A stretch of DNA of 64,000 nucleotides from Choricystis sp. odSpoLacu1 (Eukaryota; Chlorophyta; Trebouxiophyceae): NCBI GenBank assembly GCA_958009055.1, contig OY253653.1, positions 992,001-1,056,000 on the forward strand. Reading direction: 5' to 3'. Position numbers and translations under genes: made by a program. The first letter of the stretch is position 1, and every line of letters begins with the position of its first letter. Of this stretch, positions 9,024 through 19,764 are shown in pieces. The notes beneath the pieces were generated by a model that saw only the letters and a list, made by a program, of their open reading frames with translations, did not search any database and was not told the DNA's origin.

Positions 9024-12000
9024 ATGCGCCGGCACCGCCCGCCCCCTCGCCCGTCCATGCGAGCCGGAGTGTCGCTGACGGGTCGTGTGCGGACGGTTGG
9101 CGTGCCAGGCTGGGCGCGCGTCAGGTGAGAGAGGGAATGGGGAAGGCCGTGGCTTTTTGTTTTTGGACGCTCAACCCTCTGGCCACACCACGGCGAGTGG
9201 AGGGCAGAGGCCGCCGGTGAAACCATCGCACACTGACAAACAATCAACACTCTCACCCCCACAGCCGCCTGACAACCACCGCCGTCCCCCCGGACGCCGC
9301 CGTCGCGGCACCGTCCCCGCCCCCCGTCCCCCGCGCCGACTCCCCCCCACTCGCCCCCTCCACCCCGGGCGCCGCCCGCCGGTCGTCCGCCTACCCGTTT
9401 GCCAACATTGAGGCGAGGTGGCAGGCGCACTGGGAGGCGCGGAAAACGTTTCGCACGCCGTCGTTTGACCAACTGGACACGTCAAAACCCAAGGCGTACG
9501 TTTTAGACATGTTTCCGTATCCCTCGGGCGCGGGGCTGCACGTGGGGCATCCGGGTGAGTGATGGTGGGAGTGTGGTGTGGGTGTGGGCGTGGTGATGAA
9601 GAAAACAACGTTTTTTTAACCCTCTCTTTGCACCCCCCCTTTTCCTCCACCCAGAGGGCTACACCGCCACCGACATCGTGGCCCGCTACAAGCGCATGAC
9701 GGGGCACAACGTGCTGCACCCAATAGGGTGGGACGCGTTCGGCCTGCCCGCCGAACAGTACGCGATCCAGACGGGGCAACACCCGGCGAAAACGACGGCG
9801 ACCAACATCAGTCGGTTTCGGTCTCAATTGAAATCGCTCGGCTTCTCCTACGACTGGGAGCGGGAGGTGGACACCACCGACCCGTCCTACTACAAGTGGA
9901 CGCAGTGGATCTTTCTGAAGCTGTGGGAGAAGGGGTTGGCGTACCAGGCAGAGGTAGGAAGAAGAGAGGGAGGAAGAAAAGGGGCGACTCGATTTGTGTG
10001 TGTGTTTCATCTCTCACCCCACACCCTCTCCCTCCCCACACACAGGTCCCCGTCAACTGGTGCCCCGCCCTGGGCACCGTCCTGGCCAACGAAGAAGTCA
10101 TCAACGGCCTGTCGGAGCGTGGCAACCACCCCGTCGTGCGCAAACCGATGAGGCAGTGGATGCTGCGCATCACGGAATACGCAGACAGACTTCTCGAAGG
10201 CCTGGACAGACTGGACTGGGATGACAACATCAAGGACATGCAGCGCAACTGGATTGGGAGGTCGGAGGGGGTGGACATCGTGTTTGGGTTGGTGGGTGGG
10301 GAGGGGGCCGCGTTGGCGGAGGGCGCGACGCTGACCACTTTCACGACACGTGCCGACACAATTTTTGGCGTCACGTATGTGTGTGTGGCACCAGAACACC
10401 CTCTCATGTCTGCCCTCACCACTCCAGCCTGCCGTGCTGACGTGGACGCGTACGTCGCGGCTGCCGCCGGAAAATCCGACCTCGAACGCGCGGAGACGGC
10501 GCGCGACCGGCGCGGCGTGCCGACTGGATCCGTCGCCATCCACCCGGTCACGGGCGCCCACCTGCCCGTCTGGGTGGCGGACTACGTGCTGGGCGCGTAC
10601 GGCAGTGGGGCTGTGATGGCGGTGCCGGCGCATGACGCGCGCGACGCGGCCTTCGCGGCCACCCACGCCCTGCCCGTCGTCACCGTCGTCCAGCCCAAGG
10701 ACGGGGAGGGTGGTGGTGAAGCAGACGCTTCCACTCCCCTTCCCTTCACAGACGACGGCGTCGTCGTCGCATCCTCTGGCGGCGGCCTGGACCTGTCCGG
10801 CCTCGACTCGGCCACCGCGCGAGCCCGCGTCGGCGCCTTCCTGGCCTCGTCCTCCCGGGGCGGCCCCCGCGTCAACTACAAGCTGCACGACTGGCTGTTT
10901 GCGAGGCAGAGGTACTGGGGGGAGCCGTTCCCCATGAGCTATGACGCGGAGACGGGGGACGCGGTGCCGCTGCCCGACCACGACCTCCCCCTCCTCCTCC
11001 CCGTTGCCGACGCCTTCCACCCCACGGGGTCGGGCGATCCCCCTCTCGCGGGCGTCCCCGGGTGGATGCATCACACTGGCGCGGATGGGAGGGCTTTGAT
11101 AAGGGAAGCATCCACCATGCCGCAGTGGGCTGGGTCGTGTTGGTACTACATCCGCTACGTCGACCCCTCCAACCCCACCGCCCCCGTCGACCCCGCCGCC
11201 GCCGCCTACTGGCTGCCTGTCGACCTCTACGTCGGCGGTGCGGAGCACGCCGTCCTGCACCTGTTGTACGCGCGCTTCTGGCACAAAGTGTTGTTTGATG
11301 TGGGCGTGGTTCCCACAGATGAACCCTTCACCCGCCTCGTGTCCCAGGGCATGATCCTGGGCGAAGTCGAGTACACGGCGTGGCGGGCAGCCGACGGCGC
11401 CTGGGCAAATGAGGGTGACGCTGGAGCGGAGGCCGTGGCGGTGTCCGAAGCCGACACGACCAAAGGCGACGGAGGGCGCCTGGTGCTCAAGTCCGCCCCC
11501 CACGCCCGCGTGTCCGCGCGCGCGCACAAGATGTCCAAGTCGCGGGGCAACGTGGTCAACCCGGACGACGTGGTGTACGAGTTTGGGGCGGACAGGTGAG
11601 TATGGAGAGAGGGTTGATGGAGGGTGAGGAAGAGAAAGAAAGCAACACGCGGCGCTCATCCTTCCCCCCCTTTTTTTCCACCAGTCTGCGCCTCTACGAA
11701 ATGTTCATGGGCCCCCTGCGCGACACCAAGGTGTGGTCCACCCGCTCCGTGGACGGTGTCCACCGCTTCCTGGCCAGGGTGCACAGTTTGACGTGCGACA
11801 ACGCGTCATCCTCCGATGCCATCACCCCGACGCGCGACCAGTTGCGCCTGACCGCCACCACCATCAAGCGCGTGACTGACGACACGGAGGGGCTGAGGTT
11901 CAACACCGCCATCTCCGCCATGATGGAGTTTGTCAACGGCGCCCTCAAGTGGCCGGAGCCGCGGCCACGTGCCCCGCTGCGGACGCTGGCTTTGTTGCTC

Positions 12001-12327
12001 GCACCCTACGCGCCGCACCTGGCAGAAGAAGCGTGGGCGTCCCTGGGTGGGGAGGGCGACACGCTGACGTATGAGGCGTGGCCAATCGTCGACGACCCGT
12101 CCCTGCTCGTCGCTGACACGGTGACGGTGGGCGTGCAAGTCGGCGGCAAGACGAGGGGGACGGTGGACCTGCCGGCAGGCGCTGCCGAAGCCGATGCCGT
12201 CGCGGCCGCGCGGGCACTGGCCGCTGTGGAGCGTGCGATCGGGGACGCGGACGTGAAGAAGGTGGTGTACGTTCCCGGGCGCATCATCAATTTTATTTGT
12301 GCCGGGGGTGGTGGCAAGAAGAAGTGA
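9024..12327 (+). CDS. LARS2: Leucyl-tRNA synthetase, bacterial type (organellar)
   Basis: Five exons, 9024-9124, 9265-9554, 9655-9953, 10046-11595 and 11685-12327, join in phase to give about 960 residues. An in-frame ATG at 9057 is the alternative start. The HIGH-type motif is [12 protein letters not shown] (about residue 125), the KMSKS motif is [13 protein letters not shown] (about residue 725), and the CP1 editing domain lies between ([25 protein letters not shown]). The C-terminus has the anticodon-binding and VQVGGKTRG segments typical of bacterial LeuRS. The first 80 residues are Arg/Ser/Pro/Ala-rich without acidic residues at the very start, consistent with a plastid and/or mitochondrial transit peptide. 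The enzyme charges organellar tRNA-Leu. The cytosolic enzyme is a different family and is not in this window. Confidence 0.95.
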
Positions 12328-12625
12328 GCAGGCGGCGTGTGGTGGTGCTGTGAGGGTGGGTTGGGTGTGTGACTTTTGATTGATCGATTTTTTTCTCTCT
12401 CGCTCACTTTTCGTTTTTGTTTCTCACTATCGCGGCTCCTCCCACACACCGCGACCCACACACACACACACACACCTCCTCCTCCACACACCCACACCGA
12501 CACTCCCATTGACACGTGAGAGAACCCCAGAGGGACAGAGTGGGGCTGATTGGGGGTGGGGAGGGGACGCACGCGCACCGCGAGGCAACTCACACACCCT
12601 TCCCCCCTTCTCTCCCCCCTACAGC
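12328..12625. promoter_or_regulatory. 5' region of secreted protein B with a 5' UTR intron
   Basis: After the LeuRS stop comes T-rich sequence, then a CA-rich leader. GTGAG at 12516 and CCCTACAG ending at 12624, one base before the ATG codon, look like a 5' UTR intron (12516-12624). No other gene is seen. Confidence 0.5.
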
Positions 12626-13504
12626 ATGCGTCGCGCCACCGTTTGTGTCCTCCTCCTTTCTTTGGCTCTGGCTCGCGCCCAACTGGGCGGCCAAGAGACG
12701 AACCAGCCTGCCGGTGCTGCGGGCGCGGCATCGGGCGGCGGCGGCGCGGCCCCCGTCGCCGTGCCCGCGCGCCGCGGCAACATCGCCGCCCTGCGCGCCC
12801 TGCTGCCCGGCGGCGGTGATTCTTCTACGTCGACTGTTGCCGCAGGTGGCGGCGGCCAGGGCGGCAAAGCCGGCAAAGAGGGCGCAGCCGGCAGCGCCAA
12901 CCCCGCCGCTGCTGGCGCGGCGGGCGGCGCGGGCGCCGCCCCCGTGGGTGGGGCCGCCCCCGTCACCCGCCCCGTCCAGACGAGGCCGATCTTCAAAAAG
13001 CGTGCCGCCATCCCCGTGGGCGGTGGCGTGGGCGGCGGTCTGTCCGCGTCCACCGTGGCGGTGCGCGACGGCCCGTAGTCCGCTGGGGCGGGCGCGTCCG
13101 GCGCCTCCGTCTCGACTGCTGGCGTCGCGGGCGGCCGCAAGCTGCTGTCTTCCACGTCCGCGCACCGTGAGCTGCTCCAGTCGACGACGTCGGCCGGCAC
13201 GACGAGCGGCGGGATCCTGCGCGGCATGATCGCGGACTTTGACGCTGGCGCCGCGTCGGCGTCCTCGGGCGGCGGTGGCGCTGGCCTTGTGTCCCGCTTT
13301 GCCCCGGGCGTGCTGCGCGCCTACCGCAACCTGACCCCGCAACAGCGCGGGCAGCTGCTGGCGAACGGGCTGCAAACGGCGCGGCTCCTCGCGAACGGTG
13401 GGGCCCAGCCCGCGGGTGGCGCTGTGCCGACCGGTGGGGCCGCGCCGGTGGGCGGGGCCACCCCCACGCTGACGGGGACGCCCGCGCTGCGCGCGCTGGG
13501 TTGA
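12626..13504 (+). CDS. Secreted Ala/Gly-rich protein B with in-frame TAG
   Basis: The ATG follows an apparent 5' UTR intron. MRRATVCVLLLSLALARAQ is a signal peptide. The first 150 codons (to 13075) are Gly/Ala-rich; a TAG at 13076-13078 is followed by 141 further codons open in the same frame to TGA at 13502-13504, with the same composition and more ordered sequence (GGRKLLSSTSAHRELLQS, VLRAYRNLTPQQRGQLLANG). Either the TAG is a sequencing error or readthrough, the protein ends at 13078, or the segment from GTGGGC (about 13015) to the TAG is a short intron in phase 0, although the polypyrimidine tract is missing. Composition and signal peptide relate it to the protein at 6689. Function unknown; extracellular location inferred. 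Confidence 0.65.
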
Positions 13505-13964
13505 GAGGGAGAGAGAGGGAGAGGGGGAGAGGGAAAGAAGAGGGGGGCCCGTGATTGTGTGACGATGATGCTCTCCCCCCACAACAAAAAGCTTTCTCTC
13601 CGGCGAGCCAAGGCCACGTGTGTCCCTTTTCCCCCCGCCCCTGCTCCAAAAACACACACAAGGTGCGTGCCTAGGTGCCCAGATTGGCGGCGGCGGCTGG
13701 CGGCGCTGGGAAAGGCCCGCATTGGGCCGCTGCACGCACGAAGGGGAAGGAAGCGCGGTTGGCGTCGGGGGGCGGTTGTATTGCCGCCCAGACCTCTTCT
13801 GGCCGCCGTCGCTGCCGCCCCTGGTCATGCTCACACCACAACGATGCGAATGCCGGGGGTGGCGCCGCCGTTGACACCCCGGGCGAGGGCGCGATGCGAG
13901 GAGGGAGCGCCTAGGTTTTGACACTCACCCGAATTCACCTGTCCCTCCCCACACACAGCCACCA
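13505..13964. promoter_or_regulatory. 5' region of secreted protein C
   Basis: A purine-rich block (GAGAGAGGGAGAG) follows the stop of protein B. CACACACAG ends six bases before the next ATG and AAG|GTGCGT occurs near 13662, so a 5' UTR intron of about 300 bases is possible. No convincing coding sequence is present. Confidence 0.4.
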
Positions 13965-14982
13965 ATGTCGTTCACCAAGACCGCCCTCCTGCTGGCGATG
14001 CTGGCTGTTGCGTCCGCGTCTCGCGACCTGCAGCAGGGTGAGTGATGGATTGTGGGGGAGAGGGAGAGAGAGAGGGAACAAAGCGCGCCGCTCGCATCAA
14101 TCAAGGCACGCACGCGCACACGGCTTGCCCACCGCCCCTGCCCGGGGGTTGGCGCCCTCCGCGCCGCGCCGCCCGCCCCACCAGGCTCACACGACATAGT
14201 GTATCCGCCTCTGGGTGGTGGTGGGCGGGGCGGTGGGGGGGAGCGACAGTGGGTTGGCCAATTAAAAAACACGCGCGTGCGCGAGAGCGCTCCCCCCCGT
14301 CCGACAACGCCACCCTCACCTCCCCCTCTTTTTTCCTCTTCCACACACAGCCAAACCCGCCGCCAAGGCGCCGGCCAAGGCGCCCGCCGACGACGACGCC
14401 CCCGCCCCCGCCCCCGCTGGCGCTCGCCCCGTCCCCACCGCCGATGGCGACGCGACGGCTTCGATTGTGCTGGAAGCCAAGTCGTCCGTCTTTGACCCTG
14501 CCTCGTCCCGCTTCTCCCTGAAGGGCGTCTCCCCCGTCGTCATCGCCACCATGGGCGACGGCGCCGACAAGGCGGTCACCCGCCTCCCCGCCACCGACTT
14601 CTTTACCGGTGTCAAGGGCGCGGCGGACGCTGTCATTGTGGGCGACCGCAACGGCACGCTCGAGCGCGTCATCCTGCGCCTCTCCGAACCCGTCTACGAC
14701 CGCCTGACCGCGTCCGTCGACTTCAAGGCGGAACAGCGCGGCGTGGACGCGAAGCCCGCGCTGGCGGGCGGGCTGGTGGCGGCCACGGTGGCCGCCCCCG
14801 CCGCGGGCAAGGTGGCCAAAGTGTTGACCCAGCTCGGCCGCCCCATCTCCCTCAACAACGTGGCCGTTTTTGTGGATGCCAAGGCGACGCCCGCCAAGGG
14901 CGCCAAGGGCGTGTTGGCCACCGGCACCGCCGCCGACTGCGCGGGGTGGGGGTGCGCGGTGACGGGGGCGCTGTCGGGGTGA
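13965..14982 (+). CDS. Secreted protein C, unknown family
   Basis: Exons 13965-14037 and 14351-14982 (junction G|CC) give 234 residues. MSFTKTALLLAMLAVASASR is a signal peptide. A short Ala/Pro/Lys linker with repeated KAPAK follows, then from about residue 50 a less biased region of about 180 residues (SIVLEAKSSVFDP, VIVGDRNGTLERVILRLS) ending with a cysteine pair DCAGWGCAVTG. I do not recognise the domain. The regular alternation of hydrophobic and polar residues suggests a beta-rich extracellular domain. It lies between two other secreted proteins, all on the + strand and with an intron early in the coding sequence, which suggests a local cluster of surface proteins. A single Asn-Gly-Thr could be N-glycosylated. 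Confidence 0.75.
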
Positions 14983-15076
14983 GAAGTGGGGAGAATCGAA
15001 AAACAAAAAAGGCGCGCAAACTGGTTTATTGAATCGCTTTCCTTGTCGTGGGGCCCCTGAGGGGCCTGTGTGTGTG

Positions 15077-15109
<33 letters not shown>

Positions 15110-15749
15110 GGATGTGAGTCTTCATGGGCGGGGGGTGTGGGTGGCCCACAAAACTTACACTCCCCCCTAAAAAATCACTTTTTTTCTTCCTCCCTAAAAA
15201 AACTCATGCAGGACCCCCCTCGCAACGAAGTGGAAACGTGAGCGCGTGTCCCCGTCTTCCGTGGCGGGCCGCGCTCGCATTTTTCTTTTCTTTTTCTCCC
15301 TTCCTTTCTTTTGGCGGTGTAAAGGACGAAAGGGTTGCGTGCCCTTTTTTGCTCTTCCCCCTCCTTCCCCCCCTCCCCTCCACACCCTTGACTCGGTTTG
15401 CTTGGCACCCCGCCAAACAACAATCATCCATCACACCACACGGCACAAAGAGAGAGAGAGAGAGTTGCGTGCGCGGGAGAGGAGGGAGGGGGGGGCGCCT
15501 GGCGCCCCCCTGTCTCTTCGACGCCGCTTTGCTTTCTTTTCCCTGCTTGCCTGGTGTTGACACGGCCTTTTTTATCGGTAACAAACCCTCTTTTACATAA
15601 ACTAAAAAATTGTGGCGTCAGCAGGGGAACGCGGCCTTGCGCACCCTGTTGCGAAGTCGGCACACCACCAACGGCGACGACACCTCACACGTGCGAGGAC
15701 CGCGTCGCTCTCTCTCTTTCTCACACTTCTGTCTACTTTCGTCATAAAC
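14983..15749. other. Intergenic region with CTG repeat
   Basis: 767 bases between secreted proteins C and D. It contains a GGCCCC-tga-GGGGCC inverted repeat near 15052-15067, a (CTG)10 repeat, purine-rich and C-rich tracts, and T-rich segments. Several short open frames exist but none has domain-like sequence. I see no gene. Confidence 0.5.
15079..15108. repeat. (CTG)10 trinucleotide repeat
   Basis: Ten perfect CTG units preceded by a short TG run, about 100 bases after the stop codon of secreted protein C, so probably in its 3' UTR or flank. Confidence 0.9.
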
Positions 15750-17258
15750 ATGGCTCCCATCCTCTCTCCCTTGCTCGTAGTGCTTGGTGAGTGCGTGCAT
15801 CATGCATGCTATGCGGGAGTTGGGTGGCGCGGGGGGTGGGGGGCGGCGCGGGAGGTGGTGGCGCAGCCTCGCCGCCATTGCGGGTAAAAAAGGCCCCACC
15901 AACACTCACCGCGGCGCCTGCCTTCCCACCTCCTCCTCCCTCCCCAGCTGCCCTGGGAGTCAGCGCAGAATACTGTGTAACATGACACGTGAGTGGGAGA
16001 GGGGGCACTAGGCGGGAGGATGGCCGGAAAAGGCCTAGCCAAAACGTAACTGACGAGCCAACTCTCATTCCCCAGCTATTGGAACGGAAAAGCGTGCGTG
16101 TCGGCCCCCGACTGCAACGGCGTCGAAGGCATGGAGGGAACCTGGGAGTAAGTGCTTTGTTTTGAGAGGAGGAACGGGCGGGAAGGCGGCACGGCGGCGG
16201 AAAGGCGACGCGGCCGCGCAGCGAAACGGGCGAGGCGACACGGCCACGCAACCGAAACACGACACGCGCCCCGCCCTCACACACACACACACCACCCTCC
16301 TCCAGCTGTGGCCCGTGTGCCTTCTTCACGTGGGACAGCATGCTGGGCCACTGCGAGTCGGTGCCCGGCTGCGGCGGCGCGACCAGCCGCAACTGGCCCA
16401 ACGCTGGCACCAACTCTCCCCCGCCCCCGCCGCCGCCGTCGACGCCCGCGCCCGCCGCGGTCAATGCGGGGGACAAGCCCGCTCCTGACGGATTTACATG
16501 TGCCCAGCAAAAAGAATGGGGCAAGTGCGGGGAGGGCTGGATGGTGAGCGGTGGGTACTGCCGCGCGACGTGCAGCGGCGCATCGTCGCCGTCGCCGCCG
16601 CCTCCCCCCGCTGGCGGGTGCGCCGACATCGCGCCTCCGTCCTACACGTGCGCCCAACAAAAAGAGTGGGGCAAGTGTGGCGAAGGCTGGATGGTGGGCG
16701 GCGGCTTCTGTGCCGCCACGTGCGGCCGCTGCGGCGGCGGCGGCCGCAAGCTGGCGGGGTCGTCCGGGGCTGCCGCCTATGGCGCTGTTTTGTCGGGAGC
16801 GCGCCGCGCCAAAAAGGTCAAAGGTGATGACGTGGACGATGTTGAGGCCGTGTCTGAGGACACCGATGACTGCCAAAGGCGCAAGCTGGCCGGTTCCTCC
16901 GGCGCTGCTGCCTACGGTGCGATTCTGGCGGGGGCTCGTTCTGTCAAAAAGGTCAAGGCCGACGACACCGACGACTACGCCACCGCCACCGAAGCCGCCG
17001 ACCCCGCCACCCGCCGCCGCCTGGCCGCGACCGACCCCATCATGGACGAGGCGGGCGGCTTCCAGCTGCGCGGCAGCTCGTCCATCGGCCCCTGTGGGCG
17101 CGTTTGGGCGCGGCAGCAGTGGCAGTATCGCCGCTCCGCGCGCGTGCGCCGACATCGCCACGCCGGACGGCTACACGTGCGCCCAGCAAAAAGCGTGGGG
17201 CAAGTGTGGCGAGGCCTGGATGGCCAAGTACTGCGCTGCGACGTGTGGGCGGTGCTGA
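15750..17258 (+). CDS. Secreted ShKT-domain protein with RKL repeats
   Basis: Exons 15750-15786, 15948-15988, 16076-16147 and 16306-17258. A signal peptide (MAPILSPLLVVLAALGVSA) is followed by a Cys-rich module (CVSAPDCNGVEG, TWDCGPCAFFTWD, HCESVPGC), a Pro linker, and ShKT-like six-cysteine domains. The second ShKT copy has all six cysteines (CADIAPPSYTC, WGKCGEGWM, FCAATCGRC); the first lacks the outer pair. Then come two copies of a repeat starting RKLAGSSGAAAYGA and ending KKVK-acidic, and a third complete ShKT copy near 17146-17258. Two reading-frame breaks are present: exon 2 as drawn meets a TGA (one extra A near 15980 would explain it), and the frame shifts between about 17080 and 17110 before the third ShKT. 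Secretion and disulfide bonding are inferred. Confidence 0.75.
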
Positions 17259-17576
17259 GGAAAAAGAGGGAGAGAGGAGGTCCCTGCTTCATCGATCGTC
17301 AGTGATCGAAAAGCCTTGCCTTGATTTCATTTGCGTGGACTTTGCTTTGCTTCTTCACTTTACACACGGGTGAGGGCTCTTTTGGGTGCAGCACGTTGGC
17401 CTGTACTTGTCTCGTTCTTTGGGCGACTTAGCTGTGGCGGAAAAAAACGGGGGAAAGTAAAAAAGTTGAGAACGAAAAACAAAACCATCACACCTCTCTG
17501 CGCGCGCTGTGTGTGCGCGTTAGCTCGCAAACAAACTCGCGCCCACCTCGCCTTTTTCCTTCTCTCACCCGCCACC
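17259..17576. promoter_or_regulatory. Upstream region of RPN3
   Basis: 318 bases, T-rich on the left and A-rich before the leader, then CTCTCACCCGCCACC directly before the RPN3 ATG. It must hold the 3' end of the ShKT gene and the RPN3 promoter. No gene is seen. Confidence 0.4.
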
Positions 17577-19458
17577 ATGGGCAAGCAAGTCGACAGCATG
17601 GAGGTCGACGCCGCCCCCAAAAAGGCGGCCGTTGCGAAGGACGCGCCCCCCCCCTCCCCCCCACCCCCACCCCCCGTGCTCGACCTGCTGGCCCAGGCGG
17701 CCACCCTGCTGGACAAAGCCGGCAAGTCGCGCGACGTGCGGGGGCTGCCCGGGCGCGCGCTGAGGCTGGCTGCCGGCGCGCGGGCGCGCGTGAGCGGCGC
17801 CGATGTGGCGACGTTTGTGGTCAGCGCCCTGGCAGACGGGGACGCCAAAGTGGAGCTGCTGTCGACTGTGAAGCAGGTGAGAGAGATAGAGAGGAATGGT
17901 GGGTGTGCCAGGCTGCGGGGAGAGGGCGGGAGGGCGCTCGATCTCACACCGATGCGCGCGCATCGATTACGCACGCCTCGGGACACGCGCGCCGCCGCTG
18001 GCGTCGCACACACCAGCACACACCTGCCTCTCACACTGTGTCGGTCCTTCCTCTCACACAGGCTGGCGCCGCCCCCGCCTCCGCTGACAAAAACGGGGAC
18101 GCGCCGCCCGCGCCCCCGCCACCCCCGCCCACGCCGTGCCCCGAGGTCGAGCTGTTCGCGTACCTGGTGACGGTGGTGTACCTGCTGGACGCAGGCAAAG
18201 CGGTCGAGGTAAGGGAAGGAGAGAGATGAGGGTATGAAGCGCCGGCTTGGCTGGTTGAGACAAACCAACGTCTCCCCCTCCCCCACACAACCCACAGGCC
18301 GCCACCCTCGCCACCTCCGCCATGAACCGCTCCCGCGCCGCCAACCGGCGCACCCTGGACGCCGTCGCCGCCCGGGTCGCCTTCTACTTATCCCTGGCCC
18401 ACGAGCGCGCGGGCACGCTGCCCCTTGCACGCGGACCCCTCCTCGACGCCCACCGCACCGCCTGCGCCCGCCACGATGAAGCGGGGGCCGAGGTCCTGCT
18501 CAACCTGCTGCTGCGCAACTACCTGGCGGCGGGGCTGGTGGATGCCGCGGAAGCGCTGCGCGCCAAGGCACGCCGCGCCGACCCCCCCCGCTCCCCCCAA
18601 CAGTTTGCTCGCTACCTCTACTACCTGGGCGTCATCCGGGCGTGCCGGCTGGAGTACAGCGACGCCCGGGACGCGCTGCTGCAGGCGGCGCGCAAGGTGA
18701 GAGAGAGAGGAGAAGAGGGAGAGGGAAAGGAAACGAGAGAAAAAATGTCACAAACCCACCCACCACCCACCCTCTCTCCCCAGGCCCCCACCGCCGCCCA
18801 CGGCTTCCGCGTCGCGGTCGCCAAGTGGCTCACCGTCGTCCGCCTGCTGCTGGGGGAGGTGCCCCGCCTGTCCGAGCTGGCTGAGTTGGGCCCCCCTGAC
18901 TCCGGCCCCCTCGCCCCCTACGTCTCTCTCTGCCGCGCCGTGCGGGCGGGCGACCTGGCCGCATTTCAGGCGGCCGCGTCCAAGCACGCTCCCGCGTTTG
19001 CGGCGGACGCGACCGCGCCCGCGGTGGGGAGGCTGCGCAACGCGGTCATCCGCGCGGGCCTCTCCCGCGCGGTGGCAGCCTATGCACGCATCCCCCTCAC
19101 CTCCCTCGCGGCCAAGCTGGGCCTCCCCTCCGCCGACGACGCGGAAGCGGTGGCCGCCAAAGCCATCGCGGACGGGTCCCTGGCCGCCACTGTGGACAGG
19201 AGCGCCGCGTGCGTCGTGGCGACTGCCAACCCGGTTGGCTATGAAGGCCCCGGCCCCCGGGACGCATTCTACGCGCGCACCGCGTTCTGCCTTGAGCTGC
19301 ACAATGAGGCGGTGCGCGCCCTGCGCTATGAAGCGGGGGCGGGGGAGAGGGCGGGGGAAACGGCGGAGCAGGCGCGCGAGCGCGCGCGCGCAGAGGAGGA
19401 GGTGGCGAGGGCCATTGCCGAGGGGGAAGAGGATGATGACGAGGGCGACATGATGTGA
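17577..19458 (+). CDS. RPN3: 26S proteasome regulatory subunit RPN3 (PSMD3)
   Basis: Exons 17577-17876, 18062-18208, 18298-18696 and 18784-19458 join in phase to 506 residues, close to the usual family length. RPN3 is a lid subunit of the 19S regulatory particle. Recognisable family sequence includes VELFAYLVTVVYLLD, TTSAMNRSRAANRRTLD-like SAMNRSRAANRRTLDAVAA, HRTACARHDEAGAEVLLNLL, QQFARYLYYLGVIRACRLEY and KWLTVVRLLLGEVP, followed by a PCI domain and the C-terminal FCLELHNEAVRALRY segment before an acidic tail (EEDDDEGDMM). The N-terminus has a Pro-rich insert. All introns begin GTGAGAG or GTAAGGG and end with C-rich acceptors. The convergent neighbour is the ATG11-like gene. Confidence 0.96.
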
Positions 19459-19764
19459 GTGTGTGTGAGTGTGGTGGTGGATGGAGGGAGAGTGTGTGTG
19501 AGTGTGGCAAAAGAGGGTGACGGCAAGAGAAACCGGCAGCTGCCTCTGTGTGTGGTGATGCAGACGAAAAAAACAGAGTGCTTGAGCAAATGAAGAAAGT
19601 GGTTGTGCGTTTTACGTTTGCAGCCCAGTGGGCGCAGAAGCAAAGAGGGAAGTGCGGGGGGGAAAAACAAGTCAAAGCAGACAAAACAAAAAGTGAAGAA
19701 AAAAAAACTAACGCTGTGTGCGTGTGCGATCGCGCGTGCTCCAACCAAAACCAACTCTTCGTCT
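19459..19764. other. Convergent 3' region
   Basis: 306 bases between the RPN3 stop and the ATG11-like stop. The left part is GT/GA-rich, the right part A-rich. I see no gene. Confidence 0.4.

Noticed and set aside
13505..13924. 120-residue + strand frame between secreted proteins B and C
   Set aside because: Arg/Ala/Pro-rich without signal peptide or motif, and it overlaps a probable 5' UTR intron.
12590..13924. 444-codon minus-strand frame over secreted protein B
   Set aside because: Shadow of the Ala/Gly-rich coding strand; the + strand has the signal peptide and spliced leader.
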